Shown here piece by piece: positions 47,424 through 59,580 of a DNA stretch of 64,000 nucleotides (the first letter of the stretch is position 1; every line of letters starts with the position of its first letter). Where the stretch lies: the NCBI GenBank assembly GCA_905331475.1, contig CAJNYU010000289.1, positions 62,001 through 126,000 of the forward strand, written 5' to 3'. This DNA comes from Rotaria socialis. Taxonomy: Eukaryota; Rotifera; Eurotatoria; Philodinida; Philodinidae. The notes beneath the pieces were generated by a model, which worked only from the letters and a program-made list of their open reading frames with translations, did no database searches and was not told the origin of the DNA. Made by a program: the position numbers and the translations under genes.

Positions 47424-48936
47424 AACTGTTTGTTGCTCTGGATATATTCTTGATCAGAACACAGCTTGTGTAAATGTAATCTTAAAAACAACGTAGAAAT
47501 TTAAAAAAAATTCATTGAGTCATACAAAAATTGCAATGGATTGAAAAACATTTATGCATCTTACTTATCAAATGAATCATGTCTATTTGCATAATGATGT
47601 CATTCTTTTATATCGCTAAATGAGTGATAGTATTTTTTTCTGAATCATTTGATACGAACGATTTTTTCTAGTTCATCAATTCACTTAAACATGTTTAGTG
47701 ATTTGTTATATTGGTTGAAATACTGAACAAGGTCATCAGAATGATGAATTGCTACAGTTTTTTAGTTAAATTCTAAAAGTAGATGTCGGTAGTGCGAATT
47801 ATTGCTTGCAACTACTCAGAAAGTATCATTGAATGAAATCGGTAAAGGCGATCAAGAATTATGATATTTGAAATATCGTTTTGACTTTCTTGAAAAAATT
47901 TAGGATGTAACCCATTTCTTTATCCGTATATGATTCTATTGATCATCATTTAAGGTAATAATCACAGACACGCCACTAATGTTTAGAATGACCAAAAAGC
48001 AAAAATTTAAACTTTTATGTAAGGTATGAATTATATTTCAAAAAAAAGACTATCCTGTGCATAAATTCTTCAGGATCTATAGGAGTCCGCATAATATTTT
48101 CAGTTTGACCTGCCACAATCTCCGTCGGATATATGGCGACCGCAAAATGTATGTTCAGCAAAAGAAGTCGATTCACTGTAAACTTAGACTGGACCGAGAT
48201 GTCCGAGAGTAGGAGCGGTGCTTCAGGTGATCATGCTTGTCTTCACACATTCTCTAGTTCGTTCGAGCGGTATTTCTTAGCTAAGATTGTCTATATGCAA
48301 ATATGTCGCAATTCAAAGTCGCACCACCACAGTGTAAAAAGCTGCTTGCCCATGTCACTGACATTTCATTTCAGCATCGCAGCATGCGAGCGCGGTGTGT
48401 CCCTCGAATAGACATCGCCAATGCTCGTTTCTGTGTACACACCTTAATGCATGCATGAAAGTGAATTAGTTTGAATCATAATTCAGATAAAATTTGATAC
48501 TTTTTTTTCGCTATTCTAGCATGATATTCTAATGGGAATTCAAAGAGAAAAAATTGTGACTTTTTTCCATAGATGATATAGCCTAATTGTTTTTGCATAC
48601 AATAATATACATTTGTTTTATTTCAAAAAAACGTATTGAAATAAAGTGAAACGTATTCTGAAGAAAAAAAACAGAAGATTTTCAAATCTGTACAAATTAT
48701 GTAGAACAATTAGGAAAGGTTGTAAAATTTTTTGAAAATTTTTGACTAGTTAGTTTGATACTTTTTGAAGATATGTATCAAATAGTTCTGCAATCAATTG
48801 ATCCACACTACCAAGAAGTGTATTGGGTGAGTCTCCCACACATGTGGACACTATGAAAGAAATAGAAAGTTGATAGCATTTATAAAAGAAAGCACTCTAG
48901 ATAATATTCACTTTAGGCATTTGGATGTGAGGAGCT
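47424..48936. other. Spacer with a GC-richer patch
   Basis: No gene is supported. About 48120-48425 is distinctly richer in GC than its surroundings and holds a 92-codon plus frame (48133-48411) without any recognisable domain. The edges show no inverted repeat I could find. Confidence 0.4.
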
Positions 48937-49227
48937 ATCCCAGGTCGAACATACACGGTCGTATACGACGGTAAATCGCCGTATTTGGCCGTATTACATG
49001 GCTCCGTATTACGATCGTAAATCTCCGTGCCGTATACGGCGAAATACGGCGCTTTACGGTCGTTTTTGATCGTATTTCACCGTATTACGACACGGAGATT
49101 TACGATCGTAATACGGAGCCATGTAATACGGCCAAATACGGCGATTTACCGTCGTATACGGCAGAATACGGGCCGTATACGGCCCGTATTTCACCGTATA
49201 CGGACGTCGTAAAGCTCGTCCTGGGAT
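48937..49227. mobile_element. Foldback element, TACGG-rich, CCCAGG ends (copy 3)
   Basis: The element is 48939-49225, with ends CCCAGG/CCTGGG and flanking AT on both sides (48937-48938 and 49226-49227). Arms at about 48954-49029 and 49091-49162 are near-perfect inverted repeats, and their central ~70 bp are essentially identical to the arms of the element at 9613-9878. The open frame 49027-49212 is a by-product of the repeat words. Confidence 0.85.
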
Positions 49228-50716
49228 AATTTTAGGAATTATATGTATGTTATTAATTTAATGTAATAACTGTTGGAGGTGCAATAAGGATAACAGTCAA
49301 AATAGACAGTGACTATTTTGATTTTAGCATCCTCAAAATTTATCCAGATCATACAGTATTCAAAATTCAAAACCTGAAATGACAAAAAAGCTGAATATTT
49401 TAAAGAGTACTAACAACTACATTTTAAATAATACATCAATTGCTTGAATAAAACTATTTCTTGATACGAACATTACTGATAAGAGAGGTTCTTTACTCAC
49501 CTGAAATTAATTAAGAAATGCTTATTTTCGAAGATGAACGGATGGATAGCTCGAGGCTATATACATATATATCAATGGTTAGGCTATAATTGAAAAGTTA
49601 ACAAAATTACCCTCCTAAATCGATTCGTGTTTCTCCCAAACCAATAGTATGTTTAGTAGATAAAGTAATTCATAAATGCAATATTTCAGTAAATCGTATT
49701 GATGATGAAACATGAGGTGCATTCCACAAATAGCATATACAATGTCATGTGTCAAAAAGTCAGAACATTTATGCCAATTTTCTGAAAAGAACTATTATAT
49801 ATTAACAGTTTTTACTTAGTAAAATTCATTGTTATGAAGGTAGTAATAGATATATCTATATTATTTTCAGCATCTCAATGAAAATGTATATGAAAGTGAG
49901 AAATTTATTTACTAGGACTTCTATGTGATGTGGTGTAGAATATACTTGAATGGTGTACTTCATATTCATACCATAGCTATAACGTTGAACATTATAGTAA
50001 AACTATTCAGATATTGATTGGCTGGGTCAATTTAATCTAAGCAACATTTTAATTTAATATATTTATACAAATGCAGATCGAGAATATTCGTAACATAAAA
50101 AAAGAAACTTACTTCTCAAAAAGTATATCAAGATAGCAATAGTAATCCGCTACGAAGCATGTTTCATCGTCATATCTTTAATCAACGCAATAATATTTTT
50201 TATCATACTAATTATTGCTTTCCTGATTTCTTGGCGACAAAGATTTTGTGTATAATAGGTCTTCTTATTTATTTTGAGTATGCCAGGTTTATGACGTCCG
50301 CAGATGCTTATGAAAATCTTTTCTTTGACTTCATATCAATGTAATCTTCTTCAGCTCAGACTTGTTCATTTCTTCATTATCCGTATAATTTTTATCTCCA
50401 GAATTCATCTAAAAGTGAGAAAAATGAAATTGAAAGTATTTACTTCTATTGCTCCCATTGAAAACAAACGAAACGATAGGAAAAAGAAAGAATATTTGTT
50501 TAAATATAAATGTGCGTGTTCAACTTGAGAGTATCATGTTTTATAGTTTGGCTGTGCTTTGCTTATATTCGTTCATGGATGAAAAGTCATTATGTGGAAT
50601 CAGACGGACAACAATTTATGTTTTAGTTGCGAAATTATATCTCACACTACTGTAATTCGATTTATCCTCTGATCAGTTAAATATAATTCCATCAAATTTG
50701 ATTTACACAAAAGAGA
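49228..50716. other. AT-rich spacer, no gene seen
   Basis: Overlapping short plus frames at 50159-50655 show no recognisable domain. Nothing else was recognised. Confidence 0.45.
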
Positions 50717-51017
50717 ATCCCAGGTCAATGATTCCGGAGGACGGATACCGTAGGAATCTGCCGGAAAGATGCGGAAAAATCACCGTATCTGGCCGGAAAG
50801 CATGGGAAAGCGCTGGAAAGTGGAAGCAGTATTCCAGTTGGAAGTTACCGGATTTTTTCCTGTACATTCCGGTCAGTTTCCTGTGCTTTCCGGCTGGAAG
50901 TTAACAGGGATCCACAGGAAAAGAATCCGGTAATTTCGGACCGGAATACTGCTTCCGCTTTCCAGCGCTTTCCCGTGCTTTTCGGCCGTTTCCAGCCGTA
51001 CCTCCACGACCTAGGAT
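50717..51017. mobile_element. Foldback element, CCGGAAA-rich, CCCAGG/CCTAGG ends
   Basis: The element is 50719-51015, with left end CCCAGG and right end CCTAGG, and flanking AT on both sides (50717-50718 and 51016-51017). Long inverted arms centre on GGAAAGCGCTGGAAAG and GCAGTATTCC on the left (about 50790-50835), complemented at about 50940-50987. The internal word is CCGGAAA/TTTCCGG, unlike the TACGG copies, yet the termini and flank length agree. The frame 50698-50904 is a by-product. Confidence 0.8.
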
Positions 51018-53285
51018 AGAGCAAACTAAGTTCTGTTTAGTAGAATAATATTTGAATCAGGATAAATATGTAGAGGAATATTTAAACAGAGCCGTCAATG
51101 ATAATGCATGTAAAGAAAGTAATCTTCAATATTCATTAGGCTGCCAAAATTTCAACTGTTCATGCACAACAGGGAAAATAGTGAAGAACAAAGTGTTTAA
51201 TGAACAATCAGAAATTAATGAGATATTGAAAAATAATTGACGACGACTAAATATCTTTAAAATATACTATTAGAGGAAACAGATAGATTTCTTGATCGAA
51301 GTTTTCAACGTCATAAGAATATAAAAATTCATCATAACTTTGTGAAAGGAAACAAATAGTAATATATTGATCTTTTCCATTAGACTAGTCCGTTCAATAA
51401 GCCACGTGAAATCCTTGGGAGAAAATAAAGGAAGAAAAGGAGATAAATAGAATATAAGACAAAAGTCAATTGTATATGATTACTACTTTTTATTATCAGC
51501 TATTCTTATATTAAAAAAATATCTGTCGTGTCCTTATTTGTAAGAGTTTTTAATCATTTTTTATTTAAGCCAATTTGTATTTAGCTGAATGTAAATCAGT
51601 ACAAGCGAACTCTATGACTTAATCCGAACGATTTCAACCTGTGTAGCCAATCTTCAGATCAATAATTTGGAGCTTCGGAAATAGCGGGATTTTGCTACTT
51701 TGCTCGAACAAAACTCGTCATAAACGATAAAAATACGGCTCGTTATGGGCACTGTAGTGCCCCGTTAAAACACCGGACAGTAATACGGATGATTCGTCGA
51801 TAGAATATGATAATATTACGAAATGTTTTTACAAAGATTTTTTTATCAGAATACGGTGTATTAACGCTAGCATACGATAACGTCACGGTAGTTTATGGTG
51901 ATCCATTTTTACCAACCATGGTAGAACCCATAGGATAAATTACCGGATGTGGGAGGAGGGCATCGAGAAAAGACTGAAGTTGAAAGCAGTTTTCCTGACG
52001 AATATTGACCGTACTTATTGACCTGAGAATGAAAACAGCGAAAGAGTTTCTATTCAATAGTTACAAAAATTTTAAAGAAACTTGCTTTATTTGGATATAA
52101 AGATCATATGTATGTCGCTCATGGTTTATTTTGCTCTTTTTTAATGTTGAAACATATATCTATCAATAGGAGAAGGGTCAAGCTTAGAATCGATCTGTAT
52201 GAGAGAGAGGTCACGTCAAGAAATGAATTGAATAATATTGAACAGTTCATCGAAATATTTGATCAAATTCAAACGTAGACAAATGGGATTTTTTTCACGT
52301 GTATGTTTTTCGTTCATATTATTAAATTATTTGTGTGTATACATGCGTGCCTACTATGTTATCAGAGAACAAAATCATGTGTTATTTGTCTCAGAGATCT
52401 TCATCGCCACTGAAAATCTGCTGGTACCGCGCCACTATGGGCATCTTTGGTGTCAAGTCATCATATAAATGATTTTAAAAAGTTACTATTAATATTTAAT
52501 GGACTATTGAGAGTTTAGCTGTTCTTCATTAAGAATGTCTATAGTTCTGGTAGAATTTTCTACTAACGACGATGTTTAGATAATTTGAAATCTTCATAGG
52601 ATTGTTTACCATAGAGATACATAATTGCTTGCAACAACCTCACTCTGTTAGAACCTTAAATAAGCGATAGAATCAGACGCAACGAGATGAATAAAATACT
52701 AATTTGCCAACAAGTTTCATTTAGCTTTTCAGAGCAACACCGTTCAGAAAATAAATTCGCTAAATCGATCTAAACTCAACCCCTACGGTTCACACAGATG
52801 GATTTTTTGTCTTTTGCTAGTGTAATCCCTAATCCACTCCACCCGACGACTACCCGAGGGGTTCCCGCAAAACAATGAAATCCCTAGGGACTCTCTGGAG
52901 ATTCTTCTAGGGAGAATTGACTAAGGATTCAAGTTTAAATTTAGAAGAAATACAAGCTGAATTATGAGTAAAACTAGCACGATTTTTTCACACAACCGGT
53001 TGATATCAAGCTGAGCTTCCTTATTAGAAAAAATACTACTTTTAAAATTTCAATAAATTCAACTGACTGATAGTATAAATGGAATAAATTTCGCCTCCTA
53101 TAATTGTTTAATTTTTTTTCTATGGTACTTAAAGAATCAAACTGGTTTACTATAATTTACTAAAGTTCAATGTTCAATTTTTGTAGTACAAAACCTTTTA
53201 TTCTATTTAAACGTATTAGAAAGAAATTCATTTAAAAAATAAAAGTTTTTTAATATAGTAACACATTCGGAAAGCAAAGTAATCT
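51018..53285. other. Spacer, no gene supported
   Basis: A 62-codon plus frame at 51052-51240 (NQDKYVEEYLNRAVNDNAC..) has protein-like composition but no recognised domain, start context or partner exon. Around 51730-51950 a few CGGTGTATTAAC- and AATACGG-type words suggest an old decayed foldback. Around 52855-52915 a short imperfect palindrome contains CCCTAGGGA and CTAGGGAG. Confidence 0.4.
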
Positions 53286-54398
53286 CTATAAACAATCTTT
53301 CAAATCTGTATTTGTCCTATTTACAAAACTATGACGTTGTTGAATAACTTTCCAAGCTTTTTTATATTCATAATACATTTGTGATTCATTATTTCCCATT
53401 CCACCATGCATTGACGACGAACAAACAGTTAACATTGGCTTTTGAATCATTAAACATGAACAATTTCCAGAAAATGTTTGTGCATATTCAATTGGTATCT
53501 GTGTACATTTAACATATGCTACATCAGCTAAAAATCCCGATAGAAATACATCACCTATCCATACTGTTTTATTTACTGGATATTTATATGATGCTTCAAG
53601 TAATTTATTTCGTATAGGTTTTGACATCAGCCAACCAAAACCAGAACAATATGGTGGAAGAGTTGAATCTGGCCAAATATCTTCACTAACACGAAATTTT
53701 CCATCGCGTACTGTTGGTTGATTGTTCATGGCCCAACCTCCACGAAAAAGCGTAGCTCGATTAGCTGTTACAAGATGTCTTTCAAGTTTTGGACTGTTTC
53801 GTGAAATATATGATGTCTTATTAACTAAATTCGTTACAAGTATTTGTACCATAGATGATATTAATATCGAATCAACAATTAAATCATCATCAGTTTTAAA
53901 TAAATATGGAATAAATGGCAAGAATTTATGTGACCATTTTAGTGCTCCGATTTCTTTATAAATAACATTAGCGTATGATTCAATATGATCGATTTGTACA
54001 ATATCTCGATATTGCCGTTTCTCATGATTTAAACGTAATTGAATTGAATTTGAATTTTCTATTCTACCAACAATAAATACGAAACAAGTTCCGATCAATG
54101 GTGATCCCCATGTTGAACGTATAAGTTTTCTTCGTTGAAAATTAGTTACTGTTGATAGAATATATACTATCAAGTTATCATTATATTCGCACTTTGCTTC
54201 ATTGATTTTTAAATTTAATTTTACACGAAGATAATCATTCGATGATATATTCGTTTGATTATTTTTATAGAATAGTTTATGAAAAAGGTTTTTCGAAAAT
54301 ATTGCATCATAAAATGTCACTGAGATCGCTAGAGAAAATAATACAATAAATAAAATAAAATATCCATGCGAAGGATAATATTTTCGCATAAATAGCAT
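53286..54398 (-). CDS. GT31 beta-1,3-glycosyltransferase (galactosyltransferase-like)
   Basis: Single exon, 370 residues. It is a type II membrane protein with a short basic cytosolic tail (MRKYY) and one hydrophobic anchor at about residues 12-31. GT31 motifs follow in order: QRRKLIRSTWG (88-98); KTDDDLIVD with the DxD-type metal/nucleotide-sugar site at 170-172; and YCSGFGWLMS, the usual YxSGxGY/F block. The usual E-D-V-(Y/F)-xG motif reads IGDVFLSG, with Gly in place of Glu. Several N-glycosylation sequons (NQT, NIS, NKT, NCS, NRT) fit a Golgi-lumen enzyme. It would add a beta-1,3-linked sugar to glycans from a UDP-sugar; donor and acceptor are not assignable. The C-terminal region is Cys-bearing (GNCSCLMI) and longer than the minimal domain. 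Many GT31 paralogues occur in rotifers (general knowledge). Confidence 0.85.
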   Translation of the reverse strand: MLFMRKYYPSHGYFILFIVLFSLAISVTFYDAIFSKNLFHKLFYKNNQTNISSNDYLRVKLNLKINEAKCEYNDNLIVYILSTVTNFQRRKLIRSTWGSPLIGTCFVFIVGRIENSNSIQLRLNHEKRQYRDIVQIDHIESYANVIYKEIGALKWSHKFLPFIPYLFKTDDDLIVDSILISSMVQILVTNLVNKTSYISRNSPKLERHLVTANRATLFRGGWAMNNQPTVRDGKFRVSEDIWPDSTLPPYCSGFGWLMSKPIRNKLLEASYKYPVNKTVWIGDVFLSGFLADVAYVKCTQIPIEYAQTFSGNCSCLMIQKPMLTVCSSSMHGGMGNNESQMYYEYKKAWKVIQQRHSFVNRTNTDLKDCL

Positions 54399-56728
54399 AT
54401 AAAATATTTCCTAAAAGATAAAGAAAAATATTTTTTTATAGTTTTGTCTTGATAAATATATCAATACTTTCAAGTATATTTTTTCAAACCGCAGTATTAC
54501 AAAAATCCTACTGTTACACTTTGAAGAGGATTTATCAATGAAGTCATCATGCCAATTAAAATTTTTTTTCTATGAAAATAAGTTATTTGGCGTAGAAAGA
54601 AAAACTCTATCTGCATTTCTTAAAAATCTTCTTTGAGATTTAGCCAAAACGCGAACCAATCAAAAAAAAAAGCCCGAGAAGTTTTGCTTACTTATTTTTG
54701 AATGAATAAATTTAATGTGACATGAGTAGTTTGAAAAAGAAAAAAAGAAAGAAAATGCGAAAGAACCAAAAGACAACAGGACAGAAGTGAGCCCCGCCCA
54801 AGGTACAGTGCTCATTCTTTTCTTTACTTTTCTTGAAAAATGTTTATCGCAAAAGATTATTTATCAAGATACAAACGTTTATACCTTTGATTCAAACAAA
54901 AGACATAATGAAAAAAAAAGAATTTTTCAACTGTGCATAGTTGCTGACTTGCTTAAGTACATAAAAACCGAAGATTTCATTTTCTCTTCTTTTCAATAAT
55001 TTGAAGCTTGATCAACATAGCATTTTTTTTAAACTTTTGTTTGCATAAATTGCATTTCAATGTGCACCTTTTACACTTGTTGGTGAGTTAAAATTTTCTC
55101 GAATACATGGATTGTCAATTCCGCATATTTGCATCTACATACGTATTTGCAGAACGAAGCTAAACGATTAAACAAAAAAAAAGATAAAGCAAGCAACACG
55201 GTTTATAATTTATTAAATGCATAGATAATTATATTGAAATAGAAGAAGTCGTTTAAAATTGATAATTAGACATTCATGTTTAATAGTATTTTCAAAGAAT
55301 GGAACTCAAAGATGAGACACGAAACTTATGGATCCTTTTTTCCATAGCAATTAAAAAATTTCAAAGAAAGATTAGAATAATGATGAGTCTATTTTTTCCC
55401 CTGATCTAGTTCTTAATTCATAAATACGCACACGTACGCATTTCAAAGATTCAAAACAAAAAATCTTTACCTCGATGTAGACGAAGAGAAAATTATGCGG
55501 CAACCATGACTTATTATTTTGTAAGCTTTCATAAATCTTACTCGTAGATTGAATCAATTTTCATAGGCGCTTTAAAAACAAACGCCAACTCAGCAATGAT
55601 GTGAATGTGACCGTTCGTAAAAGAGCGCAATTTAAATTTACATGATGTCAACATAAATTTGTGATTCGATGCTAACGATAGAACATTTTATGGTTTCATG
55701 CTTAAAGGAAACTTTAGACGCAAGAAATTAAATTGTAGAGTATGTTCAGAAATTCTTAAGCTAATAAAGTTTTTAAAACATTTTTGTAAAATAAAGAGTG
55801 ATACATTGATATTTGGATTCAAAACTAAGTTGATCATCGTTATTTTATAAGTTTATTCATACTATCCCTGGCATAAATGAACCAGATTGTCAATATGATG
55901 CACATTGTATCGAGTGATCTATAGACAATTTTTGTCAAGTTCGACCCGCATAGATCTTCGTAAAGATTGCAGTTTCTTATGATATTAAATTTCTTCTCCT
56001 CAAATGCCGTAAATCTTTAACAGAATCTTTTATAGTTGCAGCTTAAATTGTTTTTCTATGTCTCCGAGGCAAAGTTTATCATTATGGAAATCATACTCAT
56101 TAGGAAGCATGACTAGTCGTTTTTATAGAACAGTAATTTTACACATCATTTATGTAAAGACCATTGCTTTATCTTCATTACAAAAAGGAGAATTTTACGA
56201 TTATGTTGACATAAAAATAAGTACGAGCCGTATTAATAAATACAAATTTGTGTCTTTTGCTATGAAAGTTGATTATAACGGATAAATAGAAAACGTCTGT
56301 GTGAGACCTCCACTCATTAAGGAGATCCTTTAGTAATCTTACGCCAGAATAAATAGCCATGATTTTAAATAGTCCGTTCCTTTCTCGTTGAGATTTAGAA
56401 GAAATTTAAAAAAAAACGTTTTACTAAGATCATTTCGGATTATTAAAAGCGACCGATGTTCATATCAATCAACAATAGTTTTCTCATAAAGATTTAAATC
56501 AATTGATAGGCTGAATAGATATTATATTTTTGTGATCAATCGAAAAAAAAACTAAATTTATAGATTCAAACGATTTGACCGTTCTAATAGATCATAAATC
56601 GTTGAAATTTTTCTCGTTTTATTTTTATTATCGAAACAAAAACAACAACGGCAATGATATTCATTGAATCAATTCAATGATTGCTAGCATTTCTTCATCA
56701 CACACCGTTGAGCACATGGCTAAATGTT
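54399..56728. other. AT-rich spacer, no gene seen
   Basis: Frames at 54787-54999, 55372-55557 and 56058-56285 have no recognisable content. No element ends were found. Confidence 0.5.
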
Positions 56729-57263
56729 TTATGCTAAAATAAAAGAAAAAAAATCATACTTTTAAAATCTATAAAGACATCTATAGAAAATATACTTTTA
56801 GCAATAGGAATATTAGCTGGTTGTAAAGGCTCTTTATTTCCTGCGCGGTGACCAGCAGCGCCTGCTTGGCCTTGTCCACCAGCTGCACCTGGTTGACGAG
56901 CTTGTTGTGGTCGTCTAAAACATCCGAAATGAATTCATTCTTTTTCTTGTTAGGTAGATTTTCTTACAAAAGTGGTGTACGAATTCGTCGTGCCTCTCTT
57001 GATCGATTACGAACAACCTTGCTGTGAATGGCACATGAAACACAATAATGTAATTTATAATAAAGTTTTGGTAGAACATATCGTGGATAAACACTAGCTT
57101 CACTAAGATCCTTCACAGCAGCTTGTTCGACTATATTGCGAATGATGACTTTTTTAATAGCCTTATCTTTTGGTACCAAACGTCGGCAATTAGTACAATT
57201 AACTGAACGAACTCGACCACGTCCATGTTTACTGCGACCATTATTACGGCGTTTTTTCGTCAT
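56729..57263 (-). CDS. RPS26: 40S ribosomal protein S26 (eS26)
   Basis: Three exons, 56968-57263, 56796-56914 and a tiny 56729-56733, give 139 residues. The N-terminus [17 protein letters not shown] and [18 protein letters not shown], then [21 protein letters not shown] and [16 protein letters not shown], match eS26 throughout. Both Cys pairs of the zinc site are present (CTNC, CVSC). eS26 sits near the mRNA exit of the 40S subunit. The usual C-terminus (TPPPRFR..) is replaced by an Arg/Gln/Ala/Gly-rich tail ([18 protein letters not shown]) of about 40 residues, so the protein is longer than the ~115-residue human form. The last coding exon contributes only CA plus the stop TAA. Without that splice the frame would continue through the intron for about 20 codons. 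Confidence 0.95.
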
Positions 57264-57313
57264 TTTATGATGTTAGAGGATTAATATCTAGAAAAATAAA
57301 ATAATCACTTAGA

Positions 57314-57400
57314 AAAATAATTGAAAGACATTATTGAAGCGAATTGAAAAATAATTGAAAGACATTATTGAAGTGAATTGAAAAATAATTGAAAAACATG
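57314..57400. repeat. Short tandem repeat upstream of RPS26
   Basis: About 2.3 units of a ~36-bp repeat containing AATTGAAAGACATTATTGAA followed by GYGAATTGAAAAAT. It lies just upstream of the RPS26 start and downstream of the phosphatase stop (57431), so it is in a short shared intergenic stretch. Confidence 0.7.
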
Positions 57401-57430
57401 AATTGATTGTCATTAAATAGAAAAATTAAT

Positions 57431-59580
57431 TTAAAAATATGAATAAGGACCATGTTTCGATTTAATTAACCACATACTGTCAACGACTTTTCCGTGCTAA
57501 AAATATAAAGATTTTTTTATCCTATTTTTACCAACTATGCATCAAAAGTTTGAAATAACCTGATCATCGGATACTTGTTCCAAATATAAATGTGTAGTAT
57601 TATGAACATTCATTCGTGTATAACCATAATCATTATTTTGAAATGCTGTCCATGGTCGAGGAACACCAAAAGGATCATGACGTTCACCACAACCCTTTGA
57701 AAAAAACCTCTTTATTCAATAGAAAATATCGTTTTGTTCTTGTTAATTTACCGCTGATCCGGTTACAATATGAACTGGAGCATCTGGATCGATATAAGCA
57801 CCTTCGGTACCATTACGAACCTATATAAAAATTCTTAATGTCAGCGACAATTTTATTTTCCTCTTCATACGGTTTCATTATAAACTGGCCATAAGCGTTC
57901 ATAGCTATGTTCATGGGCCCAAAATTCTACATCGACACCATATTGTGCAAATAATGTTTCTAAACCATATTCTTGAATAAATGGAAGACCAATACGTACC
58001 TACGAATCAAAAAAAAATGAATTATTAACAGATGTTATTACTAGTTAGATAATAGAGCAGAATTTGACAACCGCTGCTGTTTCGTTACCAAATAGCTTTC
58101 AGTAAAAATTTTCTAATACTAGTCACTTAGTAAAATGCGATGAACTGTTATCAGTCAGATTGGCTATCGTATATATCTGAAATAAACTATGGCCTAAATT
58201 AATCATATTCAGTAGTGCCCCATGTAGGACAGATATTATCTTTTTGAAAAAGAAAAACGAAATATCTAGTTCAATGTTGACTGCTTTATTCCTAATGCAA
58301 AAAATAAAACTTACAAAAATATATCCATCGGTAAATAGGCATTCGTCATCATTATTATTACTGCAATACATTGGCCTATGACCCATTGTAATAATCCACG
58401 GTTGTTTAGCACGATTTTCTGGTCTATTAGCATTCTAAATAGAACAAAAGTTAATGAATCTCTTTAATTTATTTGAACTACTTTTAAATCTTCTTCAAGC
58501 CATTTATATTGATTTCCAATTTGTTCAAAACCATATTGAAGATAATAATAAAATTCAGTTGAAAAACTAACTACATGTACCGGTCCAACATTGAAGCTAA
58601 ATAAAAAATATGATCCAATAATCAAAGTTTATACCATTATAAAAAAAAAAACTTAATTACCTATAAAAATGATTCGAATCACCACCATATGTATTGAATG
58701 ATGACGGCATACTAAATTTTGCTACATATTGCGAGAAATTACTACAAAATATAATGGCTTAATATCAATAAGAAATGAATATGAAAATAACTTACTAAGC
58801 ATTTTCATGATTTCCTGGACAAGTCATATATGGAATATAAGCCGCAATTGATTCAATCGAATTCATATATTGATCACCAAAACGAGCATTATCATCATTC
58901 ATATCATATGCCATATCACCTTGAAGGAGAAAAAAAATGAATTCCGAAACTATAGACGAACAAATCGTCCTCACCAACATGTAGAATAAGATCAAAATGA
59001 CCCAATTCAGTTTCTTCTTGCAGGCGTGCCATTGATTGTGCATTATCTTTTCCCATATCACCATAGATAGCCATACGAACAGTAAAATTTGAATCATTAC
59101 GCATAGCAGTAAACCAAAATAGAGGTGACCAACCATAGTCATCACTACCACAATGATAGACTAAAATTGAGAAAAAAACTTAATATCCTGATCTCTCTAA
59201 TTTATTTATCATACAATATTTCTGTCCGGGTATTAAATCATACAGAACAACACGATGTATATATTCACGTCGTTGTTCGGTACCATTATCTTGAAATATA
59301 CTCACATTTCCAGTTGCCCGTTTATCAAACATATCAATTTGACCATATTCGACGACGGAATCATTGATTTCATTTAATGTGACCCATGTAACAACCATAA
59401 GTGTTGGATCCACTAAATAAACAAGAAAATAAACAATTTATCAATCAAGAAATTTAACTTACACCCATAAGATAGATGAATTTGTTCGGGTTGACCAAAA
59501 ATTGGATCATCAGATAAAATGGTTCTTGATAAAACAATATTACAAAATATTACAAGTAGAACGCCACTCAAAAGAGCCAT
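57431..59580 (-). CDS. Purple acid phosphatase (ACP7-like), multi-exon
   Basis: The minus gene runs from ATG 59578-59580 to TAA 57431-57433, with roughly ten exons and mostly short introns. The signal peptide is [18 protein letters not shown]. An N-terminal fibronectin-like domain follows ([26 protein letters not shown]). All metallophosphatase motifs are readable: [39 protein letters not shown] and [12 protein letters not shown]. These are the five metal-ligand blocks of the Fe/Zn purple acid phosphatases. Then come [12 protein letters not shown] and a C-terminal block beginning [17 protein letters not shown]. It would hydrolyse phosphomonoesters in the secretory pathway, lysosome or outside the cell. 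The length and motif order fit animal ACP7. One intron (about 58030-58310) is longer than the others. Confidence 0.92.

Noticed and set aside
49027-49212. Arg/Ile-rich 61-codon frame
   Set aside because: It lies wholly within the palindromic TACGG foldback, so the frame reflects repeated words rather than coding.
50698-50904. 68-codon plus frame
   Set aside because: It overlaps the CCGGAAA foldback element and follows its repeat structure.
9613-51015. CRISPR-like array made of the repeated TACGG words
   Set aside because: The words form inverted arms within discrete foldback elements, not regularly spaced direct repeats with unique spacers, and the genome is clearly eukaryotic.
51730-51950. 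Another TACGG foldback element
   Set aside because: Only scattered AATACGG-like words remain. Neither CCCAGG ends nor matched arms could be found.
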